Source: Protea cynaroides
Taxonomy: Eukaryota; Streptophyta; Magnoliopsida; Proteales; Proteaceae
Assembly: GCA_028583415.1 (NCBI GenBank)
Contig: CM053269.1
Location: 45,851,888 to 45,915,887, forward strand
Direction: 5' to 3'
DNA: 64,000 bases
Both the position numbers and the translations under genes were made by a program. Under the pieces are notes generated by a model. It did no database searches, was not told the DNA's origin, and saw only the letters and a program-made list of their open reading frames with translations. Shown in pieces: positions 58,779-64,000 of this stretch (positions are counted from its first letter, which is position 1; each line of letters begins with the position of its first letter).

Positions 58779-61700
58779 GCAGACACCCAGCCACATTGAA
58801 TATATGGGCAGACACCCAGCCATATTGAACCTCCATTTTAAAGCAATGTTCTCATATATATATGTGGCTGGGTGTCTGCCCATATATATATATATATATA
58901 TGGGCAGACACCCAGCCACATTGAATATATGGGCAGACACCCAGCCACATTGAACCTCCATTTTAAAGCAATGTTCTCATGGTCCATGGACCTGGTCGTT
59001 GGACTTGGAGGATAAGTAGGGACTCTGATTGTCGATCACAAAAAGTGAAAGGTCAGTTCAATGTCTACACAGATTAGGGGCTGAAATTGTTCAGTAGTTA
59101 AAGGATGGTCGGATTATATCAAACAATTATGCGTTAATCAAGTTTTATCTGTTATCCTTGACAGTCCTGATAACTGGACTGGAAGGTTGGACAATTGCCT
59201 GCAAGGAACTTCTTAAAACGTTTGTTTGATGGTTAACACCCCACATGATTTCCCAGCTCAGTTTCATAAATGATGTAATGATGGTTAGGTTTACCTATTA
59301 GGTTGAAATTTTGGACTAGATCTTTCTTTGAGATCCATTCTGCATACCCCCTAATGATTGCCATATGTATGATGGGCACAGGAGAGTTTCTATGATGCAA
59401 ACTGAATAATGATACGAACGTTCGATAATGGTTGCAAGGGGACTAGCGATAATAATGAACTGGGTGATGATACTACTGTTATCGCATGTGAAATGGATAG
59501 CTCAATAAGATAGATAGAGGAGAGAGAACCGAAATGAAAGGGGCTGATCTCAGGCCAAGGGTATCTCACCCAATGAACAAGAGTTTCAACGTGATCAATA
59601 TTAATGATATTCAACTTCAACTTGTCTTTGGCTAAGGCCTTACATCGCTTAAATAGGACTCCAACCCGAGTCTTAACTTAGGAAACAAAAATTAACGAAA
59701 ACTATTAAGCATGGAAATATTTAACTTGGTAACTTGATTACAATAAAAATCTATCATAACTATAATTTCTCAAGTGGGATAATAGTATCACTGCCTTCTT
59801 ATTTTGATCCTTCCATCCATGAATCTTCCATTTATTTACTTTCCATGCATGAGGACACAAGTAAACTCACATGCGAGTCAGCTTCTTCTTACGGCTGCAT
59901 TTGACCCCCGTGTATTGATCTACATCATTCTCCCTCAAACTTTAAAGAGCTACTTAAAAAAAAAAAACCTCCTTTCTTTTCTTGCCTTTCCTCAAGTGTA
60001 TCCGGACGAAATTAATTGCTTCAATGTAATCAATCAATTCACTAGCATTCTATATTTCTATTTATTTGTCATTGTTTTTTTGGCTTTTACTGGTTTTTTT
60101 TATTGCAGGGAAAACTATTCATGTTTTGAATAAAAATGAGCATGCTATTGATGTGGCTGCACCCCTTCATGATCAGTTCGGTGGTATTGATAGTTCCACT
60201 GATGATAGTGATTCAGTTAAGAAAAGAACCAATGTGCTGCTTCTTGGTGATCACCTTGGGGATTTGGGCATGTCTGATGGTTTGAACTATGAGAACCGAA
60301 TCACTGTGGGATTCCTGTAAGCTAAAATCATTTACTTCTCTTCCATGAAATATTTCATTTTTTTGCAAAGTTGCCTGTTCTATGTTCCAATTATTTAGAA
60401 CCAGGACTAGCTTAGACAGTTTGTCACCCATGCAGCTTTTGGGTCAATTAAGTTTTTGAACTGAAGTGTTTCATAACCCAGACAATGCTTTCTGAGCTGT
60501 TGGGTTCACCTACGTGGTTGGATCATTTGTTCTGGTTGGACTTAGTGTTCACAACTGATGTGGAACTTTTTAAAGGAATGATAAAGTTAGTTACTCCTTG
60601 ATTAATGGGTGTGTGAGTGAGCTTTTTTTTAATAGACATCAGATTTTAAGTTTTGAGAATTCCTTTGTTTCTTCTTATTGATAGTTCAGTGACTGATCTG
60701 GAATTTCCTTTATTGTTTTAAAGTTTTTTGAATTCTCACTCTTTTTAGGAAACTAAATATTCATTTAATAAGAGATAATAGGCCATTAATAAGTGATCGA
60801 TGCCAGAGTAGGTAGTAGCAGATAATTGTTGTTAACTAAATATACATTAAACAACAGTGGTTGTCTTCACTAGCATCTCATATGCAATTTCAATGCTCTT
60901 CCACACTGTTGCTCATCTAGATGATTAAAGGTAGAGTCTTGCGAGGAGAACTGCAATCAATGTACGACAACATCTGTATCCAGGTAAATTGATGCAGAAG
61001 AAGCTTCTATTCTGCGACCCTTCTGAATAGGCCGTGCACAGAGTGTAAAGGTTACGTGAAAAAAACTACTTTTAGGCATGTGCACCAGAGTCTTTGGTGT
61101 TAGGAAACAAGAGGATGGGGAATAGATATTTTTTATTTGGATGGAAAATGGAGGTGAATTGGAACTTGTGATAAGTTATTATTCAAAGGTTTAAAGTAGG
61201 GTTGTAGAATGAGGCTCCTTTGATTGAACTACAAGGTTGATAGTTCTAAATATAAGGACTCTGATTTGGGGTTTGGATGAGTGGTTTCTGGATTCAAATA
61301 ATCAGGATTATTTATGGTTTGGTGTTAGAAGAATATCGCGCAATACGCAGGAGTTAGTAAAGATTTTCCTGGGCTGTAACAGATGAAAATAGTTTTTTTA
61401 CTTTGTTATTGGAAGTACTATATTAATAAATGGGACTAGTAGGCTGAGTTTCACTGCCTAGAGATTGGAGTTCAGAGGTTATGCTGCAGATTTGGTTTTT
61501 GTCCAAAACTTAAGGAATAAGGACTTAAAACTATTTTGATGCAGTTCAGCCATAGGGTAGCCCACGAATACTTGCTGCCAATTTTTGGTTCGTGTGCAAG
61601 CACTCATCTCTCTATTCAGTCTACAGCCAGCCGAGACGCAAGGAGTTTTAGAAATTTCTATTTTCGGGGCTGAGAGTTCCTGATGCAGTTTCAAACCCGG

Positions 61701-61781
61701 TAAAAGGGAAGATTAAAATCCTGCTGCTTGGCTGGTTCCCTACAAACCAGGAACGTGGGAACTGTTTAGGATTAGTTTCCA

Positions 61782-61820
<39 letters not shown>

Positions 61821-64000
61821 AAGGAATTTTAGATAATGTAGGAGATAGGATTCCATCAAGATTTGTTTCCAGATTTACAGTACATATAGGAGTTTTAGCA
61901 TATTAGGAGTCTTTTACTTTGCTTCCTTTAAATACAAGTTGTAATCGTTGGACTATTCAGATTGGAAAATGGAATGAAAAATTAAGTTAGTTTTGTGGTG
62001 CCCTGTGCCTGGGTGTGACCTGTGTCTCTTCTTCCCTTCTCTCTCTTCCATGTTTACAGTAATCGGTATTGGATTGACACATTTTTATTGGTTTTGGACA
62101 TGACCGATCCCCAGTCTGATCTTCTTCCCTTCTCTCTCTTCCATATTATTATATATAGTATCAATCACGTGTCAGTTTCCCATTGGATCCATACACCGAT
62201 CGGATCTCGGTTTTGGACATGGCTGATACCTACCTGAATTTAGAACTTTGCTTTCTTCCCCTCTTCCCTGCAACCGAAAACATCTCAGGTACTTTATTCT
62301 TTGCTCCTTTTCTTGTTCCTCTATTTTCTTCTTGATTCTTCTTTCAACTTCTGTTTACTTCTTCCTCTGTTGAACGATATTGCTGGTCTGCAATGAGTCC
62401 CCTGTAATTCTTTCGATACAGCTCCGTTTGAGCCAAGATTCTAGGTAAAGGTGGCCCTTCCATAGGCAATCTTAGCCTCTAAGTGCCTTCCTGCCAGTAG
62501 TTATCCACCTGCATATGGAACTGGTTCTCTCTCTCTGATTTCAGTGGATATTTATTGACTTTAGCTTGCTGAATCATGGGATTATTTTGGATCTTGAAAG
62601 GATCATTGTAGCAACACTGATCTGAAATTTTTCATTGAAAGGAGCCCATATGTGAGAGTTCTCTCTCACTGAAACACATCTGGTTTTTCTGCCTCCTCTC
62701 TCAGTCGAGAGGTAGGAGATGACCCGCATCCCCCACAATCATGAATTGGTTTTATTTACAGACTTTCCAAAGTTATCTCGGGTCTTATAAGTTAATTCCA
62801 TCTCATTCTTTCCTTATAATTGCTTCCAAGATTGCCTTTCCTTGATGGCAAAGAGGGTTTAAGACAACTCAAATTAACAATCCCTTTTTGCTACAGGATC
62901 TTACACAGTCCAATAAAAAAAACAGATTTAGGATTTAGTAGGAAAATCAACGTATATGATAATCCAGCCGTTGAATGAGCTTGAAATTGATAGGGGATTT
63001 TCTTAACCTCCATTATGAACGCTAGAAGGAGTTTGGAATTGAAATGAGTGAACTGCAGATGCCGCAAGTATGCTGTACAAGGTACCGCCCAGATTGTATG
63101 AAACTTCAGTGATGTTTGATGAGTTTGTATCAGATCAGCAAAGGAATTGATAGGGTCTGCAGGAAATCAGTGTCGCTAGCCAATATTGAATGATTGTGAA
63201 CTAAAACAGAAATTAGAATCTCAAAGGAAGAAGAAGAAATAAGTAGTTGAGTCTGACAACCTTGGAGACTCAACCAGAAAAATAGAATTTTTGCTATTCT
63301 CTTTTCTGGAAAATCTCTCTAGCTGCCACCAGCCCTTGGTCTCTTATTTATAGCTTGCAAATTACAAATCAAAATAGGAAAGAACTAAACTTAAAGAAAC
63401 TAAACCTCCTTTATAAAGTAGGAAGTTTCTAAAACACAAAAATAGGAAAGTTTCTAAAAAACTGGAATTAGGAAACTAAATATTAGGCAAGTCTTAGTCT
63501 CAAAGTAACTAAGGCTTTTAAACTAGCTAACCTATATTTTAGGAAACTAAACAATGAAAATAGAGTCACTAACAATCAGAAAACTAAACTGTTGGCTATG
63601 CTTGCTGGCGGTACTAAGCTTGGCTTGGATTAATCAATTGGGCCAGACCCAATTGAGTCTCTCTTTCGGCCCCTTCTTCTGGAGTACACTTGGGCTGCAT
63701 CATTCCTCTTTTAAATATAATCCCTATACCGTCCTATAACTTGTGAGCTTCCTTCTAGGGCCTTGCAATTATTCATAAAATTACAGAATCACCATTTACT
63801 CCTTTATTTCAGCATATATACTCTTGGGGTGGGCCCATTGCAATCCCAAATTGGGATTTTGCAACCTAGGACCATATAAGTTCCCTAAGCTAGAGTGCAC
63901 CGCTAGTACGAGAGAGCTTGCCACAAGCTACCATTGAGTTTATATTTTTGTTAAGAGTGTGCTACAAGAAGATCCACATTTTTATTTCCTTAATATGTTT
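50803..64000 (+). CDS. Cytosolic 5'-nucleotidase III-like (pyrimidine/7-methylguanosine-phosphate-type) HAD phosphatase, 3' end beyond the window
   Basis: Seven exons seen: 50803-50919, 56910-56970, 57065-57197, 57477-57600, 58121-58177, 58335-58431 and 60109-60316; phases 0, 1, 2, 0, 0, 1, 2 all agree. The 265 visible codons match the plant family of At2g38680. HAD motif I is DFDATLT (residues 43-49), with the nucleophile Asp and general-acid Asp. Motif II is IFSAG, the phosphate-binding Ser. The motif III region is GDHLGDLGMSDG, the Mg-binding acidic pair. Also present are SSHNLLQQSNPEY and NKNEHA. Family members remove the 5'-phosphate from nucleoside monophosphates in the cytosol; substrate preference here is inference. 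The C-terminal exon (about 30 residues after VGFL) was not found up to 64000. The first intron (5990 bp) contains Copia-2; the last exceeds 3.6 kb. The 57065 start of exon 3 uses TTAG, not the next CAG, because only that keeps the frame. Confidence 0.92.
51312..51591 (-). repeat. Copia-2 3' LTR
   Basis: 280 bp, TGTCATAATTG to TATTTCAACA on the minus strand, adjoining polypurine tract 51602-51592. Confidence 0.9.
52258..52992 (-). pseudogene. Copia-2 reverse transcriptase remnant
   Basis: A 244-codon open stretch with VECKWAFVVKQKANGSVD, KAKLVARGFTQTYGIDY, FAPVAKMNTVR, WDLQQLDVKNAFLYGELEEEV and FEIKNLGKLRYFLGIEV. The catalytic YVDD region (VLITCSNADEI) is altered, so catalysis is not expected. 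RNase H follows to about 51600 with more breaks. Confidence 0.88.
53549..54809 (-). pseudogene. Copia-2 protease-integrase remnant
   Basis: Frames at 54809-54297 give IVDSGATDHMSGS (aspartic protease site) and the GAG-pre-integrase segment. Frames at 54007-53549 give the integrase: LRTDNGKEYI, QNGVAEQKNRHIMEMA, YWGDAVLMAAHLINRLPS. Frameshifts and a small insertion near 54150-54300 separate them. Confidence 0.85.
54895..55857 (-). pseudogene. Copia-2 gag remnant
   Basis: KLNGSNYLMWSCSC near the start (about 55770), then broken frames, and a CCHC zinc knuckle (CDFCGK..H, about 55060-55030) split by a frameshift from its last Cys. Confidence 0.75.
56228..56561 (-). repeat. Copia-2 5' LTR
   Basis: 334 bp, TGTTGCAATTG to TATTTCCACA on the minus strand. 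Differs from the 3' LTR by an internal segment near 56365-56420 and scattered substitutions. Confidence 0.9.
58581..58975. repeat. TA microsatellites with repeated 27-bp units in nucleotidase intron 6
   Basis: Two long TA runs (58600-58643 and about 58719-58776) each follow CTTCCCTTCCTGCCTCTCCA. GGGCAGACACCCAGCCACATTGAA recurs about six times; one copy (near 58863-58882) is inverted, so it and the next copy form a hairpin with a TA loop. AACCTCCATTTTAAAGCAATGTTCTCAT is duplicated at 58829 and 58954. Repeat-only frames are not genes. Confidence 0.9.
60317..64000 (+). other. Last visible intron of the nucleotidase gene (incomplete)
   Basis: Donor GTAAGC at 60317; no acceptor with the expected C-terminal exon before the window ends. 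Contains a TA microsatellite (61791-61816), an LTR-like stretch with TTTAAATACAAG (about 61850-61990) and a diverged relative of the 6835/15430 LTR family near 63815-63880. No gene recognised. Confidence 0.6.

Noticed and set aside
58513..58961. Long Tyr/Ile-repeat frames
   Set aside because: Produced by TA microsatellites in all frames; intronic.
1..64000. CRISPR array, prophage or operon
   Set aside because: Spliced genes, LTR retrotransposons and plant protein families show nuclear plant DNA; tandem repeats here lack regular spacers.

Overview
The window is nuclear DNA from a large, repeat-rich plant genome. It is AT-rich, has GT-AG spliced genes with very long introns, carries Ty1-copia, Ty3-gypsy, TRIM-like, LINE, SINE and DNA-transposon sequences, and encodes plant-type proteins (ML-domain lipid-transfer protein, CxxC-rich glutaredoxin-like protein, MBD10/11-like protein, plant cytosolic 5'-nucleotidase). 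The transposon types and gene set fit a dicot or basal angiosperm better than a grass, but the species cannot be named from the sequence.

Layout. (1) 1757-16867 (+): four-exon ML-domain gene. Its third intron is 12.7 kb and holds a TRIM-like array of four LTRs, which is itself split by a 4.47 kb palindrome of two convergent gypsy (Tekay/chromovirus-like) LTR ends. (2) 18464-19705 (+): intact intronless glutaredoxin-like gene with no CPYC active site and four zinc-finger-type CxxC pairs. (3) 22651-46590 (-): three-exon MBD10/11-like methyl-CpG-binding-domain gene. Its first intron is 22.3 kb and holds a LINE remnant, a solo LTR and a roughly 10 kb copia element that was hit by at least four later insertions. 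One of these is a CAF1-like pseudogene that is itself interrupted by a hAT-like element. (4) 46591-50802: intergenic DNA with tandem repeats, two GC-rich foldback MITEs and a tRNA-derived SINE. (5) 50803 to the right edge (+): HAD-family cytosolic 5'-nucleotidase gene (At2g38680-like). Seven exons are visible and the last is missing. Its first intron contains a complete but degenerate copia element with two LTRs.

The four host genes have no obvious common pathway. They are ordinary housekeeping or regulatory genes. What is distinctive is how transposons build up inside introns while the reading frames and splice sites stay intact. Exon phases are consistent in all three spliced genes (462 nt for the ML gene, 1554 nt for MBD, 797 nt visible for the nucleotidase). 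No bacterial-style operon, CRISPR array or new enzymatic system was seen. The most unusual structures are the TRIM-like concatemer flanked by a single 5-bp target duplication, the gypsy palindrome inside it, and the copia-CAF1-hAT nest.
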